Assembly: GCF_900184795.1 (NCBI RefSeq) | Contig: NZ_FXXN01000017.1 | Location: 62,001 to 126,000, forward strand | Length of the DNA stretch: 64,000 nt | Source of the DNA: Magnetospirillum sp. 15-1 | Lineage (GTDB): Bacteria > Pseudomonadota > Alphaproteobacteria > Rhodospirillales > Magnetospirillaceae | Reading direction: 5' to 3' | In this document: one piece after another, positions 35,479 through 43,637 of the stretch | Numbering within the stretch: the first letter of the stretch is position 1 | Layout: every line of letters starts with the position of its first letter | The notes under the pieces: model-generated | Told to the model about the DNA's origin: nothing | Databases searched by the model: none | What the model saw: the letters and a program-made list of their open reading frames with translations, nothing else | Program-made: the position numbers and the translations under genes

Positions 35479-35961
35479 CTAGGCCGCCTTCTTGCGGAGC
35501 GCGATGCCGATCTCGGCCAGTTCGCCGGCCAGCAGTTCCACCAGTTCGGCCAAGCGGGCGCCCACCGTGGGGGTGGGCTCCATGGACAGGTCGAAGGACA
35601 GGGGCTCGACGCCGAACAGCACGATGTTCTTGGGCATCAAGCCGTGGAAATTGAGGGCTCCCAGCATGTCGGACAGGCCGACCTGATGGGGCGAGATACG
35701 GGTCTTGAAGAAGGCGGGAATCTGGTCGCCGGTCAGCCGGGTGATGGTGCCCGGTTCCTTCTTCGAACGCATGCAGTCGGCGATGACCAGATGGTCGGCC
35801 TCGGACACCTGATCCAGGCAATCCATGCCCGAGGTGCCGCCGTCGATGACCTCCACCTCCTCGGGGAGATCATAAAGCTCCACCAATCGGTTGACGGCGT
35901 GGACGCCGATTCCTTCATCGGAGAGCAAGATGTTGCCGACGCCGAGAACAACGATGCGCAT
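35479..35961 (-). CDS. hybD: Hydrogenase maturation endopeptidase HybD/HupD
   Basis: A 160-residue nickel-dependent protease that clips the C-terminal tail of the large subunit. It has VLGVGNILLSDEGIGVHAVN with the metal ligand Glu, an Asp in VIDGGTSGMDC, and a C-terminal-half His (ISPHQVGLSDML). ATG at 35961 gives the usual MRIVVLGVGN; another ATG at 35976 would add five residues and is nearer a GAGGAGG site. The repeat at 36000-36100 lies just upstream. Confidence 0.94.
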   Translation of the reverse strand: MRIVVLGVGNILLSDEGIGVHAVNRLVELYDLPEEVEVIDGGTSGMDCLDQVSEADHLVIADCMRSKKEPGTITRLTGDQIPAFFKTRISPHQVGLSDMLGALNFHGLMPKNIVLFGVEPLSFDLSMEPTPTVGARLAELVELLAGELAEIGIALRKKAA

Positions 35962-35999
35962 GGCTTGGGAATCCATCAAAATGAAAGGCCTCCTCATCC

Positions 36000-36100
36000 C
36001 GTCATGCCCGGACTTGATCCGGGCATCCATGCCGTGCCGCAGGTCCGGCGCTTTCCGGGGCGGCACCGCGTGGATGGCCGGGACGAGCCCGGCCATGACG
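36000..36100. repeat. Alphaproteobacterial palindromic intergenic repeat
   Basis: A large imperfect palindrome. The left arm starts GTCATGCCCGGACTTGATCC and the right arm ends GAGCCCGGCCATGAC, each with an internal CCGGGC hairpin. Elements of this GTCATGGCCGGG type are dispersed in many alphaproteobacterial genomes. It separates hybC from hybD inside the operon, where the RNA hairpin could adjust relative expression. Confidence 0.75.
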
Positions 36101-36116
36101 CGACAGGGAAAGCGTA

Positions 36117-37820
36117 CTAGAGCGCCTTGACCTGTACCACTTCCTTGTTGTCCTCGACCACGTGCACGGCGCACGCCAGGCAAGGGTCGAAGGAGTGGAC
36201 GGTGCGCAGCACCTCCAGCGGCAACTCGGCGTCGGCGATGGGGTTGTCCATCAGCGAGGCCTCGTAGGGACCGATGTTGTCGCTGTCGTCGCGCGGGCCG
36301 GCGTTCCAGGTGGAAGGCACCACGCACTGGTAGTTGGCGATCTTGCCGTCCCTGATCACCGTCCAGTGGGACAGCAGTCCGCGGGGTGCCTCGTGGAAGC
36401 CGTAGCCCATGATCTCGCCCTTGGGGAAGGTGGGCTTGTTGAAGGTCTTGGTGTCGCCCTTGCCGATATTGTCGAGCAGGGCCTGCCAGTTCTGCTGCAG
36501 CACGTCCTGCATCACGCCGGCCCGCACCGCGCGGGCGGCGTGACGGCCGATGGTGGAGTGCAGCGCCGCCAGCGGGATCTTGGAACCCAGCAGCGACGAG
36601 GCGGTGTCCAGCACCTTGGTGGCGTATCCGATGGTCGGCTGGTGGCCGGCGGCGACGCCCGCCAGGACGCTGGCCAGCGGACCCACCTGGGCGCGCTTGC
36701 CGTAGAAGGTCGGAGCCTTCAGCCAGGAATACTTCCCGTCGTCCTGGAAGTCCGTGTACTTGGGCACGGTCTCGCCCTTGTAGGGGTGCAGCGGGCCGGG
36801 CTTGGAATACTCGTACCAGGCATGCTTGACCCCTTCCTCGACGCCGTCCCGCAGGTAGGCGTCGCCGAAGGCGGTGATGGGCTTGTACTTGGTCAGGTCG
36901 GCGTCGGGGATGTAGCCGCCGGGGACCAGGAACTGGGTGCCCTTGCTGTCCATGGGGAAATCGGGGCACGACAGGTAGTTGGTGACGCCAGCGCCGTACT
37001 TGGTCCAGTCGGCGTAGAAGGCGCCGATGGCCGCGATGTCCACCAGGTAGACCTTGCGGATGAAATCGCCCAGAGCGTCCATGTGCTCCTTGAGCTTCAA
37101 CAGGCGCTCGACGGTCAGCACCGACTGGCTGTCGGTGGCGATGGGGTTGGACACGCCACCCACCGCCACGTTCTGGATGTGCGGGCTCTTGGACCCCAGC
37201 AGGGTGACGATCTTGTTGGCGTGACGTTGGGCGTCGAGCGCCTGCAGGTAGTGGGCCACCGCCATGAGGTTGACCTCGGGCGACAGCTTCATGGCCGGAT
37301 GGCCCCAATAGCCGTTGGTGAACGGCCCCAACTGGCCGCTGCCGACGAAGGTCTTCAGCTTCTCCAGGGTCTGGGTCATGACGTGGCGGTTGTTCAGCGG
37401 CCAGTCGGACAGGCTTTCGGCCAACTGGGCGGCCTTGATCGGATCGGCCTTCAGCGCCGAGACCACGTCCACCCAGTCCAGCGCCGACAGGTGGTAGAAG
37501 TGCACGATGTGATCATGGATGGCATGGGCCGAGATGATCATGTTGCGGATGAACTGGGCGTTCACCGGCACTTCCAGGTTGAGGGCGTTCTCGACCGTGC
37601 GGACCGAGGTGATGGCGTGCACGGTGGTGCATACGCCGCAGATGCGCTGGGTGATGGCCCAGGCGTCGCGCGGGTCGCGGCCCAGCAGGATCAGCTCGAC
37701 GCCGCGCCACATCTGGCCCGACGACCATGCCTTGGTGACCTTGCCGCCGTCGACCTCGACGTCGATGCGCAGATGGCCTTCAATCCGGGTGATGGGATCG
37801 ATGGTGATTCTCTTGGACAC
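36117..37820 (-). CDS. hybC: [NiFe] hydrogenase large subunit (HybC-type)
   Basis: A 567-residue catalytic subunit. Four nickel-ligand cysteines are intact: QRICGVCTTVHA (L1) and DPCLACAVH (L2). A 14-residue tail after the L2 histidine is removed by the HybD protease. It is folded with the small subunit and exported by its Tat signal, since it has none itself. The neighbouring hybO, hybA and hybB genes place it in the Hyb (group 1c-like) class rather than the cytochrome b-linked HupSL class; group assignment needs phylogeny. Confidence 0.95.
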   Translation of the reverse strand: MSKRITIDPITRIEGHLRIDVEVDGGKVTKAWSSGQMWRGVELILLGRDPRDAWAITQRICGVCTTVHAITSVRTVENALNLEVPVNAQFIRNMIISAHAIHDHIVHFYHLSALDWVDVVSALKADPIKAAQLAESLSDWPLNNRHVMTQTLEKLKTFVGSGQLGPFTNGYWGHPAMKLSPEVNLMAVAHYLQALDAQRHANKIVTLLGSKSPHIQNVAVGGVSNPIATDSQSVLTVERLLKLKEHMDALGDFIRKVYLVDIAAIGAFYADWTKYGAGVTNYLSCPDFPMDSKGTQFLVPGGYIPDADLTKYKPITAFGDAYLRDGVEEGVKHAWYEYSKPGPLHPYKGETVPKYTDFQDDGKYSWLKAPTFYGKRAQVGPLASVLAGVAAGHQPTIGYATKVLDTASSLLGSKIPLAALHSTIGRHAARAVRAGVMQDVLQQNWQALLDNIGKGDTKTFNKPTFPKGEIMGYGFHEAPRGLLSHWTVIRDGKIANYQCVVPSTWNAGPRDDSDNIGPYEASLMDNPIADAELPLEVLRTVHSFDPCLACAVHVVEDNKEVVQVKAL

Positions 37821-37833
37821 TGCTCAGGTCTCC

Positions 37834-39039
37834 TTACTCGGCGGCCGCGGGGGTCGAGTGGCCGGGAAGAATGGGGAATTTCCGGACGAAAATGATGTAG
37901 GCGAGCACTTCGATGGCGATCACGCCGATGGTGACCATCATCTCGGGCACGCTGGGGAAGTAGTGCCAGCCGGGGCCGGTATCGTAGGCCACCAGGAAGG
38001 CGTCGATACGGTACAGCACCGCACCGGTCAGCATGCTCATGGCCGCCGCCAGCAGCTTGGACAGCCGGCGGCGGTTGGCCGGGCTGGACAGCACCGCGAT
38101 CGGATAGGCGAAGGCCGCCATCTCGATCAGGAACATCACGCTTTTGATGCCCGAGGTGAACACCTTGAAGATGGCGCCGCGCACCATCAGGTCGCCCAGG
38201 CGGATGATCAGATAGGCCACCAGGATGCCCATGATGATCTTGCCCAGCTTGGACAGCATGGGCAGTTCGTCATGGATGTCGCGCTTGAAGCCCACCGAGG
38301 CCCAGGTCGCCTCGACGATGACGATGGCGAAGCCCATGCACACGGCGGTCAGCAGGAACAGCAGGGGCAGCAGCGGCGTCTGCCACAGCGGATGGATCTG
38401 GTAGCCGAACACCACCAGCAGCGATCCCAGCGAGGATTGGTGCATGGTGGGCAGCAGCACGCCCAGGCCGATGAACACGAACATGACCTTGTTCAGCTTG
38501 GCCTTGAGGTTCTTGAGGCCGAAATGCTCGAGGAAGGCCGGCGAGAACTCGATCCACAGCACCAGGATGTAACAGCTGATGCAGGCGGCCACTTCGAACA
38601 TCACCGAGCCGGGCTGGGCATAGCCGGGCCACAGGATGTGCCAGAAGTTCCAGTAGCGGCCGAGATCGATCAGCACCGAGGCGCCGCCCAGCGAGTAGCC
38701 GAACAGCGAGGCGGTGAGCGCCGGGCGGACCAGATGATGGTACTCGCCCCGGTTCATGATGTAGCACACCAGGGCCATGGCGTAGCCGCCGCAGGCGAAG
38801 CCGGTGGCGATGACGACGTCCCACACCACCCAGATACCCCAGGGGTAGCCGTTGTTGATGTTGGTGACGGCGCCCAGGCCGTAGATGAAGCGCTGGGCCA
38901 TGAAGAACAGGCCGATGCCGATCAGCACCGCGAGCACGATGGTGAAGGGGGTGACCAGCGAGCCGCCGATGGCGGTGGGGCCGGCCTTGCCCTTGCGCAG
39001 GCGGCTGATCACCTGGCTGGGGATGGGGTGATTGACCAT
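37834..39039 (-). CDS. hybB: HybB, NrfD/PsrC-like membrane subunit of hydrogenase
   Basis: A 401-residue integral membrane protein with about ten hydrophobic segments, including the N-terminal IGGSLVTPFTIVLAVLIGIG and a central region rich in His/Tyr/Trp. It belongs to the NrfD/HybB family that exchanges electrons with quinone without haem. With HybA it couples H2 oxidation to the quinone pool, and in E. coli can also store energy. It overlaps hybA by one base. Confidence 0.94.
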   Translation of the reverse strand: MVNHPIPSQVISRLRKGKAGPTAIGGSLVTPFTIVLAVLIGIGLFFMAQRFIYGLGAVTNINNGYPWGIWVVWDVVIATGFACGGYAMALVCYIMNRGEYHHLVRPALTASLFGYSLGGASVLIDLGRYWNFWHILWPGYAQPGSVMFEVAACISCYILVLWIEFSPAFLEHFGLKNLKAKLNKVMFVFIGLGVLLPTMHQSSLGSLLVVFGYQIHPLWQTPLLPLLFLLTAVCMGFAIVIVEATWASVGFKRDIHDELPMLSKLGKIIMGILVAYLIIRLGDLMVRGAIFKVFTSGIKSVMFLIEMAAFAYPIAVLSSPANRRRLSKLLAAAMSMLTGAVLYRIDAFLVAYDTGPGWHYFPSVPEMMVTIGVIAIEVLAYIIFVRKFPILPGHSTPAAAE

Positions 39040-40058
39040 TACTTGTGCCCCCCTTCGGGATGATCGAACATGTCGAAATCATCATCGTCGTGGTGGTTCT
39101 TCGAGCCCTTCCAGGCCGCGGTGACCAGACCGGCCAGCGCCACCACCGGCAGGATCATTCCGCCATAAAGGGTGTGCTGCAGGGTCTCGGAATCGGCGGC
39201 ATAGGCCCGTTCCGGCAGGCCCATGGGCAGGGCCAGCTTGTCGAAGGCAACCCCCGACAGGTAGCGGACCTGGGTGCCGCCGGCATCCTTCTGGCCGTAG
39301 ACGTAATCCACGTATTCCGGCGCGGCCTTCTCGTGCGTGTCGCCCGAATCGGGGGTGCGGCGGGGGAACAGGTTGGGCTCGCCCGGCTTCATGGCCCGGC
39401 GGCGGTCAATCTCGGCCGAAAGGGCCGCGTAGGAGCCGAAGATGGTGGCGCCGGTCGGGCAGCTTTCGGCACAGGCCGCGAACTTGCCCTCGGCCATGCG
39501 GTGCCGGCAGAGCTGGCACTTGGCGATTTCCGGCTTGGGCGTGTCGTACTGGAACTGCGGCACGCCGAACGGGCAGGCGGCGACGCAGTAGCGGCAGCCG
39601 ATGCAGGCGTCCTTGTCGTAGCCGACGATGCCGGTGTTCGGGTCCTTGGTCATGGCCGAGACCGGGCAGGCCGACACGCAGGAGGGATCGGCGCAGTGCA
39701 GGCACGAACGCTTGATATGGGCAAAGCCGTTTTCGGCCTTGTCCTTATTCTCCATGGTGCCCGACTGGTAGATCTTGATGACGTTGTAGGTCTTGCCCGA
39801 CAGTTCGAGGGGCGAATCCCACATCCCGCCGCCGATATTGTCCTCGAGCGGCAGGTTGTTGGCCTCCTTGCACGCCGACATGCAGGCCTTGCAGCCGATG
39901 CACAGCGTCGCGTCGTAGAGCAGGCCGACGGCGTTCTCGGGAACCTTATGGCTCTCGCGCGCCTCGGCGCCGGCAGGGGCGAGGGTGGCACAGGCGGCGA
40001 CCGCCGCCGTTCCACCCGCCGCCGCCCGGCGCAAGAAATTGCGTCTGGTGATGGTCAT
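39039..40058 (-). CDS. hybA: HybA, Tat-exported four-cluster ferredoxin subunit
   Basis: A 339-residue periplasmic electron carrier. It has a Tat signal (TRRNFLRRAAAGG), followed by four cysteine clusters: CIGCKACMSAC, CLHCADPSCVSACP, CIGCRYCVAACPFG and CQLCRHRMAEGKFAAC with CPTG. A C-terminal hydrophobic helix (about residues 298-318) anchors it to the membrane. It carries electrons from the small subunit to HybB. Confidence 0.95.
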   Translation of the reverse strand: MTITRRNFLRRAAAGGTAAVAACATLAPAGAEARESHKVPENAVGLLYDATLCIGCKACMSACKEANNLPLEDNIGGGMWDSPLELSGKTYNVIKIYQSGTMENKDKAENGFAHIKRSCLHCADPSCVSACPVSAMTKDPNTGIVGYDKDACIGCRYCVAACPFGVPQFQYDTPKPEIAKCQLCRHRMAEGKFAACAESCPTGATIFGSYAALSAEIDRRRAMKPGEPNLFPRRTPDSGDTHEKAAPEYVDYVYGQKDAGGTQVRYLSGVAFDKLALPMGLPERAYAADSETLQHTLYGGMILPVVALAGLVTAAWKGSKNHHDDDDFDMFDHPEGGHK

Positions 40059-40064
40059 GGCGGA

Positions 40065-41195
40065 TTACCCCTGCTTTCCGGAATCCTGGCCGTCTTCTTT
40101 CTTGCCCAGATTGCCCACCAGCTTGGCGCCGGCACCGATGGCCAGGCCACCGACCGCCGCCACCGTGGCGATGGCGCCGATGGAGGCTCCGGCCCCCTGC
40201 TCCTCGACCACGCGGGGGTAGCCCACGGGCGGACGCTGGTTCTGCAGTTCGGCCAAGGCGTGGATGGGCTTGGCGAAGCCGATGCCCTTTTCCGTGCAGC
40301 CGATGCAGGGATGGCCGGTGCCCACCGGCCACGAGCCCGAACCCACGTCGTTGAACAGGATGGACGGGCAGTTGGCGTAGGTCTCGGGACCCTTGCAGCC
40401 CAGCTTGTAGAGGCAATAGCCCTTGCGATGGCCCTCGTCGCCGAATTCCAGCGCGAAGCGGCCGGCGTCGAAATGGGCGCGGCGCTCGCAATTCTCGTGG
40501 ATGAGACGGGAATAGGCGAACTTGGGACGGCCCTTGTCGTCCAACGCCGGCAGCGAGCCGAAGGTCAGGAAGTGGACCACGGTGGACAGGAAGTTATAGG
40601 GATTGGGCGGGCAGCCGGGAATGGTCACCACCGGCTTGCCGGCCAGGATCTCCGGCACGCCGGTCGAACCCGTGGGGTTGGGCGGCGTCGACGGCATGCC
40701 GCCCCACGAGGCGCAGGAGCCGATGGCGATCACGGCGGCCGCGCCCTCGGCCACTTCCTTGGTGAGTTGCAGCGCGGTCTTGCCGCCCACCTTGCAGTAG
40801 ATACCGCCATCCTTGACCGGAATGGCGCCTTCCACCACCAGGACGTACTTGCCCCAGTTCTTCTTCATGGCCGCTTCGCGGGCCGCTTCCACCTGATGGC
40901 CGGCGGCGGCGAACAGCGTCTCGTGGTAGTCGAGCGAAATGATCTCGAGGATCAGCTTCTCGATGGTCGGATGCTCGGCGCGGAGCATGGACTCGGTGCA
41001 GCCGGTACACTCCTGGAAGTGCAGCCAGATCACGCTGGGGCGTTCCTTGGCGGTGATGGCCTGGGCGATCTGCGCGTCGGCCCCCTTGGGCAGGCCCATG
41101 GTCGCGGCCATGGCGGCGCAGAATTTCAGGAAGTCGCGGCGTTCCAGATTGAACCGGTTCGCGATCTCGCGGGAAATTTCGGTATCGTCGTACAT
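40065..41195 (-). CDS. hybO: [NiFe] hydrogenase small subunit (HybO-type)
   Basis: A 376-residue Fe-S subunit. The Tat signal is at residues 19-24 (RRDFLK), with a long leader before it. Proximal cluster ligands appear in ECTGCTES, GSCASWGG and PGCPPNP; the medial and distal clusters in the C-terminal half (CLYKLGCKG, CPSILFN, HPCIGCTE). A C-terminal hydrophobic segment after about residue 330 anchors it. ATG at 41195 starts MYDDTEISRE. A sigma-54-type promoter lies about 150 bp upstream. Confidence 0.95.
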   Translation of the reverse strand: MYDDTEISREIANRFNLERRDFLKFCAAMAATMGLPKGADAQIAQAITAKERPSVIWLHFQECTGCTESMLRAEHPTIEKLILEIISLDYHETLFAAAGHQVEAAREAAMKKNWGKYVLVVEGAIPVKDGGIYCKVGGKTALQLTKEVAEGAAAVIAIGSCASWGGMPSTPPNPTGSTGVPEILAGKPVVTIPGCPPNPYNFLSTVVHFLTFGSLPALDDKGRPKFAYSRLIHENCERRAHFDAGRFALEFGDEGHRKGYCLYKLGCKGPETYANCPSILFNDVGSGSWPVGTGHPCIGCTEKGIGFAKPIHALAELQNQRPPVGYPRVVEEQGAGASIGAIATVAAVGGLAIGAGAKLVGNLGKKEDGQDSGKQG

Positions 41196-41345
41196 TGTCC
41201 CCCACCTTGGCTGGCGCGTCGGGCTGTCGGAAGTCCGGAAGGAAAGATCGCGGAGCCATGCGCGGGTCCGGGGGTCATGCCCCGGCCGTCCTGCCTCCCC
41301 GACGCCTCCCGAATCTTCTTGTTCTCGGTTGTGCGCTGCAGGTAC

Positions 41346-41361
41346 CGCAAATGCCATGCCA
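41346..41361 (-). promoter_or_regulatory. Sigma-54 (-24/-12) promoter for hybO
   Basis: Read on the minus strand: TGGCATG-GCAT-TTGCG, against the consensus TGGCACG-N4-TTGCW. The GG and GC elements are separated by exactly ten bases as needed. Predicted start of transcription is about 41335. NtrC-type activators (HoxA, HupR) drive such hydrogenase promoters in other proteobacteria. Confidence 0.7.
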
Positions 41362-41491
41362 ACTCCAACGGGTGGGAGTGGCGGGGTAGGGTCAACACCG
41401 TAATCCAGGGGAAGTGGCGGCTGGCGCCCTATTGTGGAACGCGTCCAAGACGCGAGCAGGGCGGGTGGGTGGAAGAATAATGTCCACTAGA

Positions 41492-41506
41492 GGATACTTG
41501 ATATCC
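41492..41506. promoter_or_regulatory. Inverted repeat upstream of the hyb promoter (1)
   Basis: Perfect GGATA-CTTGA-TATCC, centred about 164 bp upstream of the predicted hybO transcription start, a distance usual for enhancer-binding activators of sigma-54. No direct evidence of which protein binds. Confidence 0.35.
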
Positions 41507-41518
41507 ATTATCCCATTG

Positions 41519-41535
41519 CCGCATTGCTTATGCGG
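41519..41535. promoter_or_regulatory. Inverted repeat upstream of the hyb promoter (2)
   Basis: Perfect CCGCAT-TGCTT-ATGCGG, centred about 192 bp upstream of the predicted hybO start and 20 bp before the plus-strand gene at 41555; it could serve either side. Confidence 0.35.
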
Positions 41536-41554
41536 ATAGGGGTCTGTAATAAGT

Positions 41555-41791
41555 ATGTTCATGACAAAAGTCATGGGGATGGATATGGGCAATCCGGGAT
41601 ACGGACCCCTCTGCGGCGAACTGGAACGGGCCTACCGCCAACTGGCGGAGTTGTCCCGTGACCGGGCCGGGGCGGAAGATGACATGCGGCTCGAGGCGGT
41701 GCGTGAACGCATCCGGCGATGCGAAGGCCGCCTGCTGGTGGTTTCGCTGGGGCAGGCGGCTCCGTGCGATATCAAGCCGGGCTGCCCCTGA
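41555..41791 (+). CDS. Small unknown protein
   Basis: A possible 78-residue product with an acidic helical centre (about residues 20-60, many Glu/Arg) and a cysteine near each end. Several ATG codons occur in the first ten codons; those at 41579 or 41585 follow a better GGGGATGG ribosome site, giving a shorter protein. No homology recognised; it may be a non-coding stretch. Confidence 0.5.
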   Translation: MFMTKVMGMDMGNPGYGPLCGELERAYRQLAELSRDRAGAEDDMRLEAVRERIRRCEGRLLVVSLGQAAPCDIKPGCP

Positions 41792-41795
41792 GCCT

Positions 41796-42251
41796 TTACC
41801 ACAGACGCGAGATGCGGCGGGCCCTGGCCTTGATCGCCTTGGCCTGGGCCAGCAGGGTGCGGGCCTGGGTATCCAATGCCGCCGGGTGGACTTCAGGGTC
41901 GGCGGTTTCGATAACCTCTCGTGCATTCCGCAGGGCAGCCGCCTCGGTGTCCATCGGCTCGACCAGTCGAGCCCAGGCGAGAAGCTGCATGACCAGGGCG
42001 CCCAGGGCTGCTACGCCCAATCCGTGGGACAGGCGCATTTCGATGCTGCGTCCGGGGGTAGTGCTCTGCTCGCGGTGCCACAGCACCACGGCGGAGGCCA
42101 GTACGGCGCCCTCCTCGGCGATCCGCCGCACCTGGGCGCGTTCAAATTCCGACAGGGTGTGGCGTGGCGTCTGGTCGGGGGCGGGGACGACGAGTCCGGG
42201 CGTGAAGCCGGTGTCGGCGATATCCATCAGGCACTGGCGCAGATCACCCAT
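41796..42251 (-). CDS. Unknown protein with one hydrophobic segment
   Basis: A 151-residue protein, mostly helical and charged. A hydrophobic segment at about residues 78-94 (GLGVAALGALVMQLLAWA) may be a membrane helix. The C-terminus is Ala/Arg-rich. I do not recognise a family. It converges with the 41555 gene, leaving four bases. Confidence 0.65.
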   Translation of the reverse strand: MGDLRQCLMDIADTGFTPGLVVPAPDQTPRHTLSEFERAQVRRIAEEGAVLASAVVLWHREQSTTPGRSIEMRLSHGLGVAALGALVMQLLAWARLVEPMDTEAAALRNAREVIETADPEVHPAALDTQARTLLAQAKAIKARARRISRLW

Positions 42252-42336
42252 GGACGTCTCCTTCGGCCGGGATCATGTCCTTACCTAATCACATACCAAT
42301 GGCCTATGTCTATATGTGGAAATCCGACATGGGCGA

Positions 42337-43548
42337 TCACACCACTCCGGTATCCCTCAGCCGCGCCATCTCTTCCGCGCCCATCTCCAGCCATCCGGCC
42401 AGTATCTCGGCGGTGTCGGCGCCCAGCCTGGGCGGAGCCCGGTCGGAGACCGCCTGGGCGCCATCGAAGCGGATGGGATTGGCCACCAGATCGACGCCGC
42501 CGGCCAGGGGGTGATCGAGGCGGGTCTTGAGGCCGCGATGGATCACCTGCGGATCGGCGAACACGCCCGAGAGGTCGTTGATGGGGCCGCAGGGCACTCC
42601 GGCCTCTTCCAGGGCGGCGATCCACTGGGCGGACGGGCGCGACGCCAGCAGGCCTTCCAGGACCGGCACCAGTTGGGCGCGGTTCCGCACCCGCTCCACA
42701 TTGGTGGCGTAGCGGGGATCGGTGCCCAGCTCGGGCCGCCCGGCGGTGTCGCAGAAGCGGCGGAACTGGCCGTCGTTGCCCACCGCCAGGATGATATGGC
42801 CGTCGGCGGTGGGGAAGGCCTGGTAGGGCACGATGTTGGGATGGGCGTTGCCCAGGCGCTGCGGCACCTTGCCGCCCACCAGATAATTGGCCGCCTGATT
42901 GGCCAGCACCGCCACCTGCACGTCGAGAAGGGCCAGATCGATGTGACTGCCCTGTCCGGTGCGGTCGCGGTTGGCCAGCGCCGCCAGCACGGCGAAGCCG
43001 GCATACATGCCGGTGAAGATGTCGGTCAGCGCCACCCCCACCTTCATGGGCTGGCCGCCCGGCTCGCCGGTCAGGCTCATCAGCCCGCCCATGCCCTGGA
43101 TCAGGAAGTCGTAGCCGGCCCGCTGGGCGTAAGGGCCGTCCTGGCCGAAACCGGTGATGGAGCAATAGACCAGATCGGGCTTCACCGCCTTCAGCGAGGC
43201 GTAGTCGAGGCCGTATTTGGCCAGGCCGCCCACCTTGAAGTTCTCCAGCACCACGTCGGATCTGGCGGCCAGCCGGCGGACCAGGTCCTGCCCCTCGGGA
43301 CGGGTGAAGTCGATGGTCACCGAGCGCTTGCCCCGGTTGGCCGACAGGAAATAGGCGCTCTCGCTGGTGTCGTCGCCGTTGCCGTCCTTGAGGAAGGGCG
43401 GGCCCCAGCCCCGCGTGTCGTCACCCTCGCCGGGCCGTTCGACCTTGATCACCTCGGCTCCCATGTCGGCCAGCAACTGACCGGCCCAAGGCCCGGCCAA
43501 CACCCGGCTGAGGTCGAGAACGCGAAGATGCGATAAGGGTCGGGTCAT
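42337..43548 (-). CDS. Type III (CaiB/BaiF family) CoA-transferase
   Basis: A 403-residue CoA-transferase. It begins LRVLDLSRVLAGPWAGQLL, DMGAEVIKVERPGEGDD, and has SIDLAL replaced by HIDLALLDVQV with the catalytic Asp, plus TGFGQDGPYAQRAGYD. Members include formyl-CoA and succinyl-CoA:citramalate transferases; which acid is used here is unclear. ATG at 43548; the open frame upstream crosses kgtP and is not coding. kgtP lies 89 bp upstream in the same direction, so a shared dicarboxylate theme is possible. Confidence 0.9.
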   Translation of the reverse strand: MTRPLSHLRVLDLSRVLAGPWAGQLLADMGAEVIKVERPGEGDDTRGWGPPFLKDGNGDDTSESAYFLSANRGKRSVTIDFTRPEGQDLVRRLAARSDVVLENFKVGGLAKYGLDYASLKAVKPDLVYCSITGFGQDGPYAQRAGYDFLIQGMGGLMSLTGEPGGQPMKVGVALTDIFTGMYAGFAVLAALANRDRTGQGSHIDLALLDVQVAVLANQAANYLVGGKVPQRLGNAHPNIVPYQAFPTADGHIILAVGNDGQFRRFCDTAGRPELGTDPRYATNVERVRNRAQLVPVLEGLLASRPSAQWIAALEEAGVPCGPINDLSGVFADPQVIHRGLKTRLDHPLAGGVDLVANPIRFDGAQAVSDRAPPRLGADTAEILAGWLEMGAEEMARLRDTGVV

Positions 43549-43637
43549 GGGGCGGGTCCTTGCGATAAAGAAAACGGCCGGGCGATAAGGAAAAAAGCCG
43601 GCGGACCCGGAAAGAATCCGCCGGCGGACGAGGAGGG

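Larger units (their letters stand above)
41196..41554. other. Hydrogenase promoter region, no gene
   Basis: 359 bp between hybO (minus strand) and the small gene at 41555 with no convincing reading frame. It contains a sigma-54-type promoter at 41346-41361 and two inverted repeats at 41492-41506 and 41519-41535. The predicted hybO leader is about 140 nt. Confidence 0.6.

Noticed and set aside
35479-37308. A 609-codon frame joining the protease gene to sequence under hybC
   Set aside because: Only the last 160 codons make a known protein (HybD). The upstream part is the wrong frame of hybC and a repeat element.
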